Source: Ischnura elegans (Eukaryota; Arthropoda; Insecta; Odonata; Coenagrionidae). Taken from it: 64,000 bases of DNA. A program made the position numbers and the translations under genes. Shown here piece by piece: positions 12,322-24,479 of this stretch (position 1 is the stretch's first letter; every line of letters starts with the position of its first letter). The notes below the pieces were generated by a model, which saw nothing but the letters and a program-made list of their open reading frames with translations, did not search any database and was not told the origin of the DNA. The stretch spans positions 111,810,917 through 111,874,916 of the forward strand of contig NC_060254.1 in assembly GCF_921293095.1 (NCBI RefSeq), given 5' to 3'.

Positions 12322-13784
12322 AGTTTGAATTATCCGTGTGGTTGCACTTCTGACTTATATGCATACAGTAACTTTCGGTGAAAGAATGACATACGTTTCC
12401 AGCAGTGAAATTAATTCGTGATTCGTCACAAAATCGTGAGCTGCATCACAAATATTCGGCTCACGAATCACCTCAACTAGTAAAAAAAGAGTCGACTCAC
12501 GGTTCACGAATCATGAAAAAAAAATGATTCGAATCACAAATCACATTGTGTGATTTGCGAATCATGATTCGTGATTCATGAAGACGAATCATACCCATCC
12601 CTGTCTCCAACACATACGGAATTTCCACCACAGCTGGCCAGTCAACTACGTTGCCCTCTATTAGAAGATAAAAAAAGAGTCGTAGCCCATTTCCAAAATA
12701 ACCTTCGTACGTAATTATTTGTAGTTCCTTCCGAATTTTCAGGAGAATATGCAATCTTTTTAATTAGTTATTTTCATTATGATTCTGTTACAATCATAAA
12801 TTACGAAGGATATTATTTTCTACAGAGCCGTTGATGTCGGATATGAGGTGCTAAGATGTTTAAAGAGTACCTCTCTTCTTTATCGCCCACAAAAGCAACG
12901 TTTCAACCAAAGAAAGGCTGGAGAGAAAGCATCTTCCATTATTGGGGAAATAAAGGGACAACCATTATTATCCACATTCATTTTTATCCTACAACACACT
13001 TTTCACCATTTCTCAAGATATTTAGGTGAAATGTTGGTTCACCAGTGCGAATTCCCAAAAATGTGAATGTGAACCTTTGTGATAAACCTGTATCTTAACC
13101 TCATTTAGTTTTCGTTTTTTTTCCCATGTATTGAAAATTATGCAAAGTATTATTGATATAGAGAAAAGATTTTCTTAGTTTAATCACTAAAAATAAGTCA
13201 CGCCATAATCTTAAATAAATATTAGCATGAAAAGGACAAAGCAAATAATTACTTTCAATTTATCAGTCTGCAGAGAAGATGAGAGACAATTTTATAAACA
13301 TGACACCACCTCACAACCAGTAGGTAACAATGGCAGTGGTAATTCTTCGATTGAAACGTTGGCAGAGAGGTAGATGGAACGCCTAAACCTGACAGAAACC
13401 TGAGAAGAATTCAATTCGATCATTAATTAGTGTTTTTTCTCCCTTCTGTGCTGATATTTATTTGTCTTTGGCACACCTATTTCTAGTGGTAAAACTAAAT
13501 AGATCTGTTTTCTATACAAGTATTTTAAATACGGTGAAGAATGAATCTGGAAAACTATAGAAGGCCATCGTATTGATGTAGAATTTTCAAGAGTTCACGA
13601 AAGTAAACCAACATTGCAAAGTTATAAATCTACATGATATTTAGAAAATAATGAGCTCAAACACGACATATTTCTGGCTTCATGTAAGTTTGTTAATAGT
13701 GTTTATAGTAGTTTAAAAGAAAAAAATATTAAAGCACTGCAGGAACATCCGGAAAACCCATCCCAAAGTTCCCTCTGAGAAAAT

Positions 13785-13857
13785 GGCTTGGTGGTATAAC
13801 TAACTAACACTCCTGACCGGCAATCGGGAGATCCGGGTTCAAATCCCGGTTAAGTCA
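13785..13857 (+). tRNA. tRNA-like sequence or SINE head, anticodon-position GGC
   Basis: A 73-nt cloverleaf can be drawn: acceptor GGCTTGG with TTAAGTC (Watson-Crick plus three G-U pairs), anticodon stem CCTGA/TCGGG with loop CCGGCAA, and a T arm CCGGG-TTCAAAT-CCCGG that is perfect and includes a B-box. Position 33 is C where tRNAs have U, and the acceptor stem is wobble-rich, so a tRNA pseudogene or tRNA-derived SINE promoter is more likely than a working tRNA-Ala. Confidence 0.5.
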
Positions 13858-15203
13858 AATATTCTTTCATGGCAAACTTCATCCATTGGTGTATTTAGAA
13901 AAAAATATTAAGTTCATAATTTCAGATTGACGTCATGTTTTTGCTTAATCTTTATCGAATATTAAGCAGATTGCTACTTTTAACCCCATGGAGATAAAAT
14001 AATTAATTAAAACGCTGGTTTTTTGTTTAGCTTTCCCCAAAACGCAACTCTGGCTTTCTAACTTGGCTGCATGATTAGGGTTTAATTCTGGGATTAGCGA
14101 GGCAGGTATCTTTGGGTGACCAGAGTGGGAAGGGAGGCTTATCAGCAAAGTCTCACGGGAGCCAGGACAGAATAAACATATGTAGAGAAATTACAAACAC
14201 CGCATTGCAGCCAATAAAATGTGGATAACAACCTTTCCCTATTCATTTCCACGATAATGGAAAATAATTCTGCTCTGCATCTCTCCAATTGGAAACTGTT
14301 GCCGGGAGAGATGCCTTCTCCACTTCCGCAAAACATTGAGAGGGGGTGGGGGTAGGTAAGAGTGAGATGGGTATGGCCTGGGAAGCGGGGGCAGGATAAC
14401 GAGAGGTGCAGCGGTTGGGAGGTAAAGGGGGCTTCCAGTGTTGCCTGAGACTACGTTTGGGGGGCTTGTTTTTTCACTGTTGTTGAACTCAAGCTACATC
14501 ACCCTAGAAAGGAAAGGGGGGGTGGGGGGGGGGAAACGATGAGAGAGGGGGGTTTGGGACGTGCAAGTTGGGTGTCACGAAGATCAGCAAAAGGCGGTGG
14601 GAGAGAGTAAACAAAGGATTTGAAAGAAATATCTCTCGGAATGGGGTAACGGGTAGGAGTGTCAAGAGAAAGATCATGGTTGGAGTTGGAAGTGCCTCTT
14701 CACTACCAGTAGCCTGAAAAATAATTTGGTGGTAAATAGCGCCCAATATTTAAGATATTTAGCTTGTTTATTCTGGAAAACAATGATATAGAGGAAAAGA
14801 TATTAGCCAAAAAAATCGGCGATTTATTTTGCTTTTTGCTCTTCTCCATCACGCTTCCACCACGATGTCCAACATGCATAAATGGGAATCAAATTGTGAG
14901 TCTAGATCATAATTTCTTAATGAATGGATGATTATAGTCCCGGCCTCTTCTTCCTCTCTACTGTTTGTTGCTTTGTCAGTTAGCAGGGCAAGAAGCTTAT
15001 GCGAAAACTTAATGCACAGGATCGTTAAATCCCCATTCAAATTGGCAATAGAGGAGCCATTTTGCCCTCAATATGGGCTCATGTATTAACTATGGCATCA
15101 TCCGTGATATCCTTGCTACCTCTCCCCACCTCTCATCACTGATAACCCCAGTATTTCCCCCGACCTTACCCCCCTTAAAAATAACTTGAAGGACAAGAGT
15201 TAA

Positions 15204-15253
15204 CAGGACTGAAGTTGCACTTTCGTTTTTATGAAAGCGCAACTTCAGTCCTG
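15204..15253. repeat. Near-perfect hairpin
   Basis: CAGGACTGAAGTTGCACTTT and its complement (one mismatch) are separated by a few bases of T-rich loop. It could be the centre of a foldback element or a small palindrome. No flanking repeat was identified. Confidence 0.7.
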
Positions 15254-15491
15254 GTCCCAGCAGTTACAAAATGAACTTTATTACGAAGTTCCACAAATAA
15301 GCAATGGCATTTAGATGGATATACCCTACTCCAAGTTTTAATAATCACGCTGCTTACAAGTTCTTCTCGTGTACTGTGCCCAAGAGCGTCAATTATGGTT
15401 CTTCATTCAGTGTACATACAACATCATACAATAAGCTTCATTCCAGTGGAGTCATGGTGACCCACTCATAGCCACTCATAATTTGGACGTA

Positions 15492-16528
15492 CAGTTATTC
15501 CTCTTCTTACACACATTCGATTTAAGAACTTTCAGAAATACGAGCATTCAAAAATTTCAAATTTTTATCTTTTTCCTTTCGCCTTTTGATTTTGCCGATG
15601 CTACGCGGTGTGGTGTAGAGGAACTCGCACTTTGGGCATAATCTGAACAAAGTATCATTGATTCCGGTGTGAATTTAGGAACTGTTCAGCATTTTGCCCG
15701 TTGTCCTTACAGCGGGGAGCTATTTTTTTTCGGCTATGGCTGCGTCGCACGCCCAGCTAGATCAGTACGTCACCATTGTGAGTTAGCAAACAATTGTGAT
15801 GCATTGTTGCATTCTGCAGTATAATCGTACTCTTTGATTCCTGGCATACAGTCCGGCCGGCGAGAATTGTCCGATGACAGCACAATAGAAGGGGCAGAAA
15901 ACCCTGCACCAGCATGGTTTCCAGCCAATCGCTGTCCCCCAAATGCACCTCACACCCTCGCCTAGTCATACAACATTGTCGCATGCATATGAAGCACTGA
16001 AACAAGCCTGAGCCACCAAAACAAGCCCTTTCTTCGAATCACCACTGAAACAAAGGATTCTTCCTTTGGATGATCCTTCACGCATCTCATATTCCCTCCT
16101 GGCTGCTTTCTTCACTGCTGCTTCTTTTGTTTACATGTGAGAGGTGGGCGTTTCCCTTTCTTACTTGGCAATCTTGCCCCCTACTCCGACCTAAACCATT
16201 CTGCCTGTCATCGGACAACTCTCAGCGGCCAGACTGTAGGTTTATCAACTTACGAACAAGGTCTTTGAATGCATCTAGTTCGTATATCAAAGACTTAATG
16301 TATTCAGGAAGATATAGACACTCAATAGCATCATGCCACATTCTTCTATTGAGAAACTTAAATGAATTTATATACATTTGCACGTAATTTAATCACGTTT
16401 ATTGCATACTGTTTTTTTTCGGCGATTCCTAAAATAAAAGTTCATACGAACTTCATTATTACGAACCTCCAGTTTTTCGGTGCTGTGAACTTCGGCTTCT
16501 TGAACTTCATAATGAAGAGAGTCTACTG
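15492..16528. mobile_element. Candidate smaller Tigger-type element
   Basis: The right end GAGAGTCTACTG is followed by TA (16529-16530); the possible left end CAGTTATTCCTC at 15492 is preceded by TA. The right end complement (CAGTAGACTCTCTTCATTAT) resembles the outer element ends. A block near 16232 (TTTATCAACTTACGAACAA) recurs at about 33275, so internal sequence is shared with the region inside the 31841-33987 hAT. The left end match is weak. Confidence 0.4.
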
Positions 16529-16902
16529 TATCATTCACGATTTCACATTTTGATGCACCAGCCAGAAGCCCTGATTCACCGTTGCTGCTTTCGCCAGAAT
16601 AACTAATTCTGTTGACAAATATTTTGCCATTGTTTGTATGAAAGAATCCTATTTGCTCCTGGGGACGGAGCCCAAAGTTCATAATTTCAAAACATTTCGA
16701 AACTTTGTATTTTCGAATAGTGCCATGTAATTACCTTAGGCTTTTTGCCGGGAACGCAATTTCACCACATAATATCGAAATTTTCGTAATATCCTGCTTT
16801 GTATAGTCGAGAGTTTACTGAAATGGTTCCACTAAGTTAAGTCAAAAACATTTAACATAGTCAAAGGATCTGTGCCCTTTCCAACTCCCCCCCCCCCCTC
16901 AC

Positions 16903-17047
16903 CTGCAAAGATAGCATTTGAAAGTGAGCTCATTTGAAAGTCCCTAAACAAGGCCACCAATCCGTCAAGTGTGTACGCTCTTCCACTAATCCATCTGTTT
17001 GCTCTCACAGCCAAATCAGCTAAGAAATTGCCCAAACAGAAGGTTAT
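16903..17047 (-). CDS. Host gene exon 6
   Basis: Acceptor ATTGCAG and donor GTGAGG flank 145 bases open in phase 0: ITFCLGNFLADLAV at the start, then RAYTLDGLVALFRDFQM and ending in phase 1 with G. The pattern LGNxLAD followed by amphipathic helices is typical of armadillo/HEAT repeats (family-level knowledge), though no named family is recognised. The phase fits exon 7 exactly. It does not fit exon 5 directly, which suggests exon 5b in between. Confidence 0.75.
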
Positions 17048-17651
17048 CTGCAATTACAACTACACCACACAGTAGTGCTGAGGCGAGTAGCAGCAATCTT
17101 CTGAATCATTACTTACTATAGGTCCACCCAATGAGAATGACTTTGTGGTGCTGCTTTGGCCATTTATGTTAGAGAAGGCACCATAGAAAATATAACTGGG
17201 TTTGCTTCATCAAATTTATTCCCCAAAGAAAAATTTCAAAGATATTTTATAGGACTTGAAAGGGCATTATGTATCATTATTACATGCAACTTAAATGTAT
17301 CCATTAAAAGTCATTACAGCCAGAGATTATTCACACAAACAAAGTAAAAACCAATCTAATTAGGACATGCACCAAAGTTTAATAATTTCACATGCATTGG
17401 GAGTGGTTATGTCATTTCTTTTAACACGGTCCCAGTGGAGCTAACTCTCCCTTCCCTGACTGTTCAGACTGTGGTGGGACCCACAGTCTGTGGGTTGTGG
17501 GTACACTCCATCCTGACCCACCGCTGGGAGGGTCGCCTCTGGGCTCAGCTATTAGCCACTGCCCAGAGGTGGTGCCACACTTAGGGGATAGATGGGAGGG
17601 GGAAGTGGCGGAACATTCAGGCCCACTGCAGGTAGGGACCACGCCACACAC

Positions 17652-17923
17652 CCTCTCACTATGCATGTCTCTCAAGAATGTGGCTGCCACGAGTTGTTGC
17701 AAGCTGAGGCCAGAGTCAGATGGAGTGCCAATTCCATTTTTTTCTGTGTTAGTCAGTATCCATTGTGAAGTGATGCCAGAGAGAGGGGATATGCAACTTA
17801 ATGAATGTAAGAGTACCACACAAAGTTGCAAGTCGACCGTTTTCTTATGATCATCAGTGTGGACAAAGTGCCCCATTTTGCAGATCACCATCCAGTCTGG
17901 TGAGGACTGATGGGAGGGACACC
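17652..17923 (-). CDS. Candidate host gene exon 5b
   Basis: The minus strand is open for about 180 codons (17960-17421). An AG at 17925-17924 (AACTTCAG) and a GT donor at 17651 would give a 272-base exon that takes one base from exon 5 and ends in phase 0, exactly what exons 5 and 6 need. The peptide includes LQLCVVLLHSLSCI and LSLQQLVAATFLRDM, helical in character. The acceptor lacks a good pyrimidine tract and the donor GTGTGT is weak. The region could instead be a chance ORF in a repeat. Confidence 0.4.
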
Positions 17924-18288
17924 CTGAAGTTTTGGTGGCACATTGTATGTTACCGTGCAAAGTATAAACACACCAAGTTTTACGTCTCTAACTTCCCATG
18001 CTGCTAAATGGCGACAGCCACAAAATGAAGCAAAATATGTAGTAAATAAGTCATGCAGGGAGAAACCAGCTGGTGGGCCTGCAGCGAATACGTTAATCAA
18101 CAAATGAAGCATGGGCATGGCCAGCATTCATACTAGGATGTACCATGGGGGGTGGTAAGGCATCACATCTACCCAGTGGATTGTGGATGAAATAGTATAC
18201 CAACAACTTCATTTTTAACGCAACAACCTCCTCCACCTCTTTCAGGCTACACCCATGACAAATCCAAATGGCTGTCCAAGCAAATCAC

Positions 18289-18490
18289 CTTTCTCAACAC
18301 GATCCCATCCAGGAAGCTCAGCCAGATTCACTTCTATTCCTTCAGACATAGTTGAAAGTAACATGACCAAAAGACGAACCTCTGACCACTGAGTGCTGTC
18401 TGGAGGAAGCAGATGACAGAAATACACACATATCTCAAGACGGTTACATACAGCCAAGTAAAATCGGCATTCTAGCAAGTAACGGATTAT
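18289..18490 (-). CDS. Host gene exon 5
   Basis: Acceptor ATATTTCAG and donor GTGATT bound 202 bases, phase 0 in and phase 1 out. The peptide begins IIRYLLECRFYLAVCNRL and continues with VRLLVMLLSTMSEGIEVN and LPGWDRVEK, strongly helical with regular leucine spacing. The phase matches exon 4, which ends on a whole codon. The intron upstream is about 8.9 kb and contains RTE, Penelope and Tigger copies. Confidence 0.78.
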
Positions 18491-18960
18491 CTGAAATATA
18501 ACATACATAATAAAGTTCTACAACAGATCTCTTTCGAGAAAAAGTGATATTCATTCACCATTTTAATGGAGAAAATGACACCGGCTATCAATAGCAGAAT
18601 TGCAGGGTCTCTTACGACGACCTGATTCTTAGGAAAAGGAGAAAATATGAAATACTCTGGTCATCTAAGACTGCTAAGTCAGGACTTTGAACCAAAATTC
18701 CCACATGATTGGGTCATTTACAGCACCATGGACCACCAAAGCTTGTCCCCCTCCACCCTCAACCACTAACAATGGGGTGCTCTCATAAAATTAAAAAGGT
18801 AATTTTTTTACAAGTTTAGATAAGTAAGTTATAGTTATTAACGCATGCAAAATATGACTTTATAATTCTCAATATTCTTGTTGCTACATAGCTTCAAAGT
18901 TCGCAAAAATTACTAAATTCTTTTGCGCTACATAAATGCCCTGTAACGTCAGAATGCAAG

Positions 18961-19219
18961 CAGGGGCGGATACAGAAAAAACTCAAGGGGGGGGCGCAAC
19001 ATATCTTGAGTTGTCTTTACTTTTATCGTAATAAAAGATGATCAAGTCACAGGCAAAGTATATGAAAATTTTATTTAAAGTGATTATAAACATGTAAAAC
19101 ACAATGCCATCTTATGATATAAAAAGTTACAATTGTGGTTTTGCAATGTTCGGCAATACAGGTGGACCCGCAAGGGGGGGGCGCGCACCCCCTGCGCCCC
19201 CCATCTGTATCCGCCACTG
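18961..19219. mobile_element. hAT-like MITE, 259 bp
   Basis: Ends CAGGGGCGGATACAGA and the complement of CAGTGGCGGATACAGA, flanked by the identical 8-mer AATGCAAG at 18953-18960 and 19220-19227. G/C runs sit just inside each end (GGGGGGG). No ORF of interest. The perfect duplication indicates a fairly recent insertion. Confidence 0.93.
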
Positions 19220-19711
19220 AATGCAAGTAAGCAGACTCGCTCCATGGCAATAACAAAACAGTAACGATGATAACAAACATCTACGACGATTGATTCATAA
19301 CATGAAGGGTGTGTGAAAAACAGATGTGAATAGTTTAAAAAATTTACGGTGCTTGTATTACGCAATGGGTGACTCGGACTTCGTAAAGATTCATTCTGGG
19401 AACATTCTGAAGGTAGATTTATTCATGGCCGCTTATTTCTTCTCCAGTAATGAAAATTTCTCAGCACGGAGTTGAGAAGCCACAAAATTGAAATGTAACA
19501 TATATTAAATCAACTATCTCGCTCGCTAGTAATCTAAAGCTTGGTTTGTCATTTACTCATTGCTTTTAATGTTTACTCGGTGCAATATTGGAATATATGA
19601 AGTTAACGTTTTGGAGAAATACAACGGATCATATTTTACGGCGATTTATTTAGCATTCCTAAAGTCTGGAAGAGAGACATATGGTGTTTCAGCAGTTTGT
19701 TAGGTTCAAGA

Positions 19712-22042
19712 GGCCTATTACGAACGGCTCACCGCATGCGGTGAGATACCGCCTGCGGTATCATACCGGCCCAAAGCGCGTTTACCGCCCCCGAGCGATT
19801 ACGAGTGGCCACCGGTCGGTATCATACCACGGCTTAGGGGTCGGTATGATACCACGGCCAGCTACCCCGGTGGTGAGATACCGACCCCCTAATGGCGGAC
19901 GTCTGTTTACATTTTTCGGGTCGAGCTGGCGTTTTTAAAACAAAATATCCGACGATAGAAACTCGGAAGCTATCATATTTTGTGTTATTTATTATATTAA
20001 TGTCTGAGTAAGCGTATAAAATATAAAACTGGAGCAGTTGAACAAAAAATTTATAATACCCATATAACAACGTTGTAGCCGTCTGAGCCACGGCCGTAGG
20101 AGATGGATACGTTGATTGTAAGTTGACCCTCATTCATTTATTTAATTAGAACAATTTGGATGTTTTTTAATGTCCGCTCTGTTTTTATATGCAAAAACAT
20201 CTTCCATTTCTTCATAGGTGCCGGAAAATTCGTCGTTAAGGACTGCCTGTGCTTGTATTGTATGGTGATACAGCTGTTGCTCGCCGCTTGGAGATTTCTA
20301 CGAACATCTTTTGTGGCAAAATATTATTTTTTTAACGTGACAACTTCTTGTATTGCAAGGTGAATACTACTTTTGCTCGCTGCTTGGAGATTTCTACGAA
20401 CATCTTCTGTGCCAAAGTAGTGTTATTTTCAATGTTATAACTGCTTGAATTGTGAGGTGAATGTAACTTTTGCTCGCTGCTTGGAGATTTCTACGAACAT
20501 CTTTTGTTTCAAAATAGTGTTATTTTCAATGTGACAACTACCGTTAATCACAGTACCAGTGGTTGTAATGCACAAAGTTTGACGAGGTTGACAAACATCT
20601 GCCAAGAGCTGTAGTTATCACTGTTCCATTGTGGTTGGTTTTTAAACAGTGGTTTACGCTATCGAGAAGTGTCTGATAGTAATGTAAAGATTGTCAGTGG
20701 CGTTTATACCTTCGTCATTCACCGCAGAGATAACATTTCACGATCAAGCTATCAAGTTCAAAGCCATGTGTGAAATTTGTTTATACTAGTATATCAATTT
20801 CGTACCAAGGAGTTGTAGTGAGAAAAGTCACCTGTGCCACTTGCGTATGATAATGTGAGGCCTAAAATCAGTGATTAAATAGTTGTTTTCATCATAGCGA
20901 GCTCTTGATTGTAATGTTTACGTGATGAATATAAGAATGGTAGTGACTTCCAGTTTTTGATGATCGTATTTGCCTATTTACCATTATTTATAATGGTGTG
21001 AGCTTGTATCGATTGTGGATTTTACCTGAAATATTGAAATAAGTTGTAGCCTGTGTGTGTGATTGCCGCGGAACCGATTCGCGATCTCACATGTTTATTG
21101 TGGGCAGACTGTTTTGCTGTGGTTGTGTACCCGTGATTAAACCAAAGAAATGGTGAAACTCTGTCACATTATATTGAAATAAAATTTTATTGTAACCAGA
21201 AGTGAATATCTTGTGTTTTTTAATTCTCCATTGCTTTTCATAGATAACAGCCAAAAAGTTATTTTTCATTATTTTTAAAAGTGCCTTTCTTGGTCTCTGA
21301 ATTTGCATTAGGTTTCCAAACCCCGTTACTAACACGAAAGGAATGCAGAGCAACAGATATTTTGTCATTTCACAGATGTTGAGTGTCATATTGTCTGTGA
21401 TTAAGGCTCTCCAGCTAAGTATTCGTGGTGGATTTTCATATATTTTTTAAGAATGGACATTTCGGTCAAAGCTCTAATGGAATTGGTGGTTCACCTTGCC
21501 CGTTGGCCCTAAAAGTACTTCTATCGTAATTTTTCGATGGTCTGCCATGCAATTTGTCACTACCTGCGTCTGCTCATACGTGATTTTTTGATATCTTCCG
21601 CAAGTCACTGCTAATTATTGTTTTAATTCAACTTTTTATCCTATAAGTAAGAATTGAGGAGCAAAATTCGTTCATTTGTCAAACTTTTAAGGTGAATTAA
21701 CGAAGAACACATCCTTATTAATCCATAAATACCACTAATTGTCTTTATCGACTGCCAACAACTCTTGCCGAAATATTCGTCTGCTAGGAACAGTTGCCGC
21801 GGAATTGGAACACCGCACGCCCTTGCCATTGGCTACACCATTTTCGGGCTGAAGGAGCTCAGAATTTTTCATACAAACGTCACTTCCGCCGCATCGCTCC
21901 TTACCGACCCCCTGACACGTACTCACCGCCCGGCAGTGACTTTCCGACCGTCCCATTCGTAATCGCAAGGGACGGTATGATACCGTATACCGAACGAAAA
22001 CTCCGCCCCGCGGTAGCGTACCGCCCGCTCGTTCGTAATAGG
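19712..22042. mobile_element. Unclassified TIR element with GGTATGATACC iterons
   Basis: Inverted ends GGCCTATTACGAACG (left 19712, right ending 22042). The first 220 and last 170 bases are GC-rich and packed with palindromes built on GGTATGATACC, GGTATCATACC and CTCACCGCATGCGGTGAG; the 2-kb centre is AT-rich with no transposase. The target duplication is unresolved (CAAG occurs beside both ends but offset). Superfamily unknown. Confidence 0.75.
20245..20540 (+). repeat. Three tandem copies of a 96-97 bp unit
   Basis: The block TCGC(C/T)GCTTGGAGATTTC followed by TACGAACATCTTYTGT occurs at about 20281, 20377 and 20474, i.e. spacing 96 and 97 bp, with diverged connecting sequence. It lies inside the TIR element at 19712-22042. 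Confidence 0.85.
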
Positions 22043-22049
22043 CCCCCAA

Positions 22050-22700
22050 GTGTTAATAAATTTGAGCGTTTGGACTTTTGGGGCTAAGGTGCACCAGAAC
22101 ATTAAGTAAGAACAATAATCTCACACTGTGGAAATCGCCGTGGATGAGGAGGATGAAAAAGTAATAAGCACTATTTGTCGAGATTGTGCTGGATCTTTCA
22201 TTAAGCATACATTCTTTAAACCTGTCAATTATTCAGGATAAATATTTCATATGACTGATGATAGAATTAACAAATAAAAAAATTAATTGTATAGAGAGAT
22301 ACAAAGGTTTTTCTAAAACTGGGACAAATAGTCTATTGGCACCACGTAAACCTATTGTTTGAACTGGACTTTGATGTCATGCTCAGCCAACATGGCGATG
22401 GGTCGTTTTTAGCGCAAGATTAGGTAATATACAATATTCAAATTGGAATTTTACGAATAATAAGTTAGAGAAGAACAGCTTTCACTGTAATTTTCAGCGG
22501 GAAGGATATTTTTTTATTGAACAAATAATCATTCATTTTCAGTGGAATTCCCCATTGTCACTAAGAAGATAAAGGGCAAAATTTCTTAGGTCTACACACT
22601 GCATTCATGGAAAAAGGGTAAGGTCTAGCACCCCAGAAGCTTTCTAGATGCTTTACACAAACTTATGATCTCATTGCTTGATATACCTTTAGAGTAAATA
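22050..22700. other. Intron sequence with no recognised feature
   Basis: AT-rich DNA between the TIR element and the RTE. No ends, ORFs or RNA genes recognised. Confidence 0.4.
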
Positions 22701-22701
22701 A

Positions 22702-24476
22702 ATGATAGAGCATCTCAAATATTTTGGACACTGGAAGGCAACCATAACAGTTGCGGTAGTTAAGGCTTTTCAACCACTAGTCTCCATTATTATCCCGAGG
22801 AGGCGCAGCTACTCCAACTTTAAATTGTCTGACATGATGGAATTCTCTCAGGTAAAAAATTCCGGAGGTAAACTAGTCCCCCATTCGGATCTCCGGGCGG
22901 GGACTACCCGAGAGGGTACATCGGTCAATTGTGACAAAGTTATGAGGATAGGTACATGGAACGTGAGATCACTCAGAACTTGCGGTAAGCTAGAAGACCT
23001 TAAAGTGGAAATGGAAAGACTGAATATCGACGTGCTAGGAATCAGCGAAATGAAACGGCCTGAGGAGGGAGACTTTTGGAGTGGAAGCTATAGGATTATA
23101 CACATAGGATCCCTGAACGGTAATGCTGGGGTTGGGATAATGCTCAGGAAGAGTGCCGGAATGGGTGTGAAAAGCTTCCTACAGTACAATGAAAGGATAG
23201 TTATAGTGAAGATAGAGACTAAGCCGGTAGATACCGTAGTGGTACAGGTCTACATGCCTACGACAGACTACGAGGATGAAGAAGTTGAAGACGTCTACAA
23301 TGATATAAAGGAAGTAATCAAAAACGTAAGGGGTGAAGAAAACCTTATTGTTTTAGGTGATTGGAAAGCTGTCGTCGGCGAAGGCCAGGATGGAAGAATA
23401 ACTGGAAAATATTGATTAGGAAATAGAAATGAAAGAGGAGAAAGGCTGCTAGAGTTCTGCACAGAACACAAATTAGTGGTTGCCAACACTCTATTTAAGA
23501 ATCACATGCGAAGAAGATACACATGGAAAATGCCAGGAGACAAAAGAAGATTTCAACTAGACTATATTTTAGTGAAGCAGAGGTTTAGAAACCAGATAAA
23601 GGACTGTAAAAGCTACCCGGGGGCAGATATCGACAGTGATCATAATCTAGTGATGATGAAATGCCATCTGAAATTCAAGAAATTGAAGAAATCAGCAAAG
23701 AACACCAGGCAATTAGAGAAACTTAAGGAGCCAAAAAATCAACAGGCCTTTCAAGAAGAAATGGAGCGCAAGATAGGACTAGATCAGTCTGAAAACTCAG
23801 TTGAGAATAACTGGGCTACCATAAAAAGTGGATTTCAGGAGGCCGCTAGAGGAGTTCTAGGGAGAAGAAAATGTGTTCAGAAAAAGCCATGGATCACGGA
23901 TGAAATCCTAGACCTCATTAAAGAACGGAGAAAGTAGAAGAATACGAATACTGTGGAAGGACAGGCTTGCTACAAGAGAATAAGGAAGGAGATTTGCCGC
24001 CAAGCGAGGAAAGCCAGAGAAGCGTGGATGAGGAACATATGTGAGGACGTACAAAATAACCTCGTACAAGGGAAAGTGGAAGCGGCCTATAGAATAGTGA
24101 GGAACCATTTCAAGGAACGAAACACAAAATGTAAAAGCATAAGGGACAGGAATGGAAACATTCTAATTGAAAACGAAGACAAAGCCGAGAGATGGAAGGA
24201 ATACCTGGAGGAATTATACAACGGGAGCAAACTTAGCTCAAAAGAAGGGACAACTTAGATGGCCACATTTTGAGGCACGATGGTCTGATGAAGACAATCG
24301 TTGAAGGACAAGTGGAAGGGAAAAAGGGCAAGGGACGGCCCCGAATGAGTTATATAGGACAGGTTATAAAGGATGTAAAAGAGAATAAATATGTAGTTAT
24401 GAAGAGATTAGTGGATAGGAGAGAGAAATAGAGAGCTGCGTCAAACCAATCTTGGGATTGTTGACTAATGATGATG
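22702..24476 (+). mobile_element. RTE-like LINE with endonuclease, internally deleted RT
   Basis: Starts with an endonuclease: MRIGTWNVRSLRTCGK (22941 on), DVLGISEMKRPEEGDFW, VQVYMPTT, VLGDWKAVVGEG (the usual N in GDFNA is K here), then after a TGA at 23413-23415 the frame continues with RRRYTWKMPGD, LDYILV and IDSDHNLVMM (the SDH motif). The linker follows to about 24250 with one more stop near 23935. The catalytic RT core is missing: the sequence jumps to the C-terminal tail HILRHDGLMKTIVEGQVEG, GKGRPRMSYIGQ and ends in ATGATGATGA, the RTE type of 3' end. Dead copy. Confidence 0.88.
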
Positions 24477-24479
24477 ACT

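Larger units (their letters stand above)
8606..12603. mobile_element. hAT-like element with perfect 8-bp duplication
   Basis: Begins CAGGGTTGGGCACGAATCAC and ends with the complement of CAGGGATGGGTATGATTCGT. Flanks are the identical 8-mer TCTCCAAC at 8598-8605 and 12604-12611, the duplication length of hAT elements. Both subterminal regions are packed with the motif GATTCGTGATTCGTGA and its complement (8610-8790 and 12415-12600). No hAT transposase was recognised; the centre is filled by LINE insertions. Confidence 0.93.
12612..15491. other. Interior of the Tigger-like element, largely unassigned
   Basis: Apart from a tRNA-like sequence and a hairpin listed separately, I see no protein domain. 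G-rich runs occur at 14340-14540. Confidence 0.4.
8127..16820. mobile_element. Large Tigger/pogo-like element (8.7 kb with its nested insertions)
   Basis: Left end CAGTAAACTCTCGATTATAC at 8127 pairs with the right end at 16820, whose complement reads CAGTAAACTCTCGACTATAC; 22 of the first 24 bases match. TA precedes the left end; the right flank is AA, so the duplication has decayed. Both ends also share an inner GGACCGGG/TTCCCGG-type block and TAATATCGA. The interior carries a hAT element (8606-12603), a smaller Tigger-type element (15492-16528) and unassigned DNA. The whole unit lies in the intron between exons 6 and 7. Pairing of ends this far apart is inferred from sequence identity. Confidence 0.65.

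Noticed and set aside
14500..14540. G-run as a possible quadruplex regulatory site
   Set aside because: It is a simple low-complexity run inside a transposon interior with no gene nearby on which to act.
17497..17850. Plus-strand 117-codon frame
   Set aside because: It overlaps the minus-strand candidate exon and shows no domain; its openness follows from the GC-rich sequence.
19681..19938. Plus-strand frame rich in R, Y and P
   Set aside because: Translation of palindromic iterons at a TIR element end; it crosses the element boundary.
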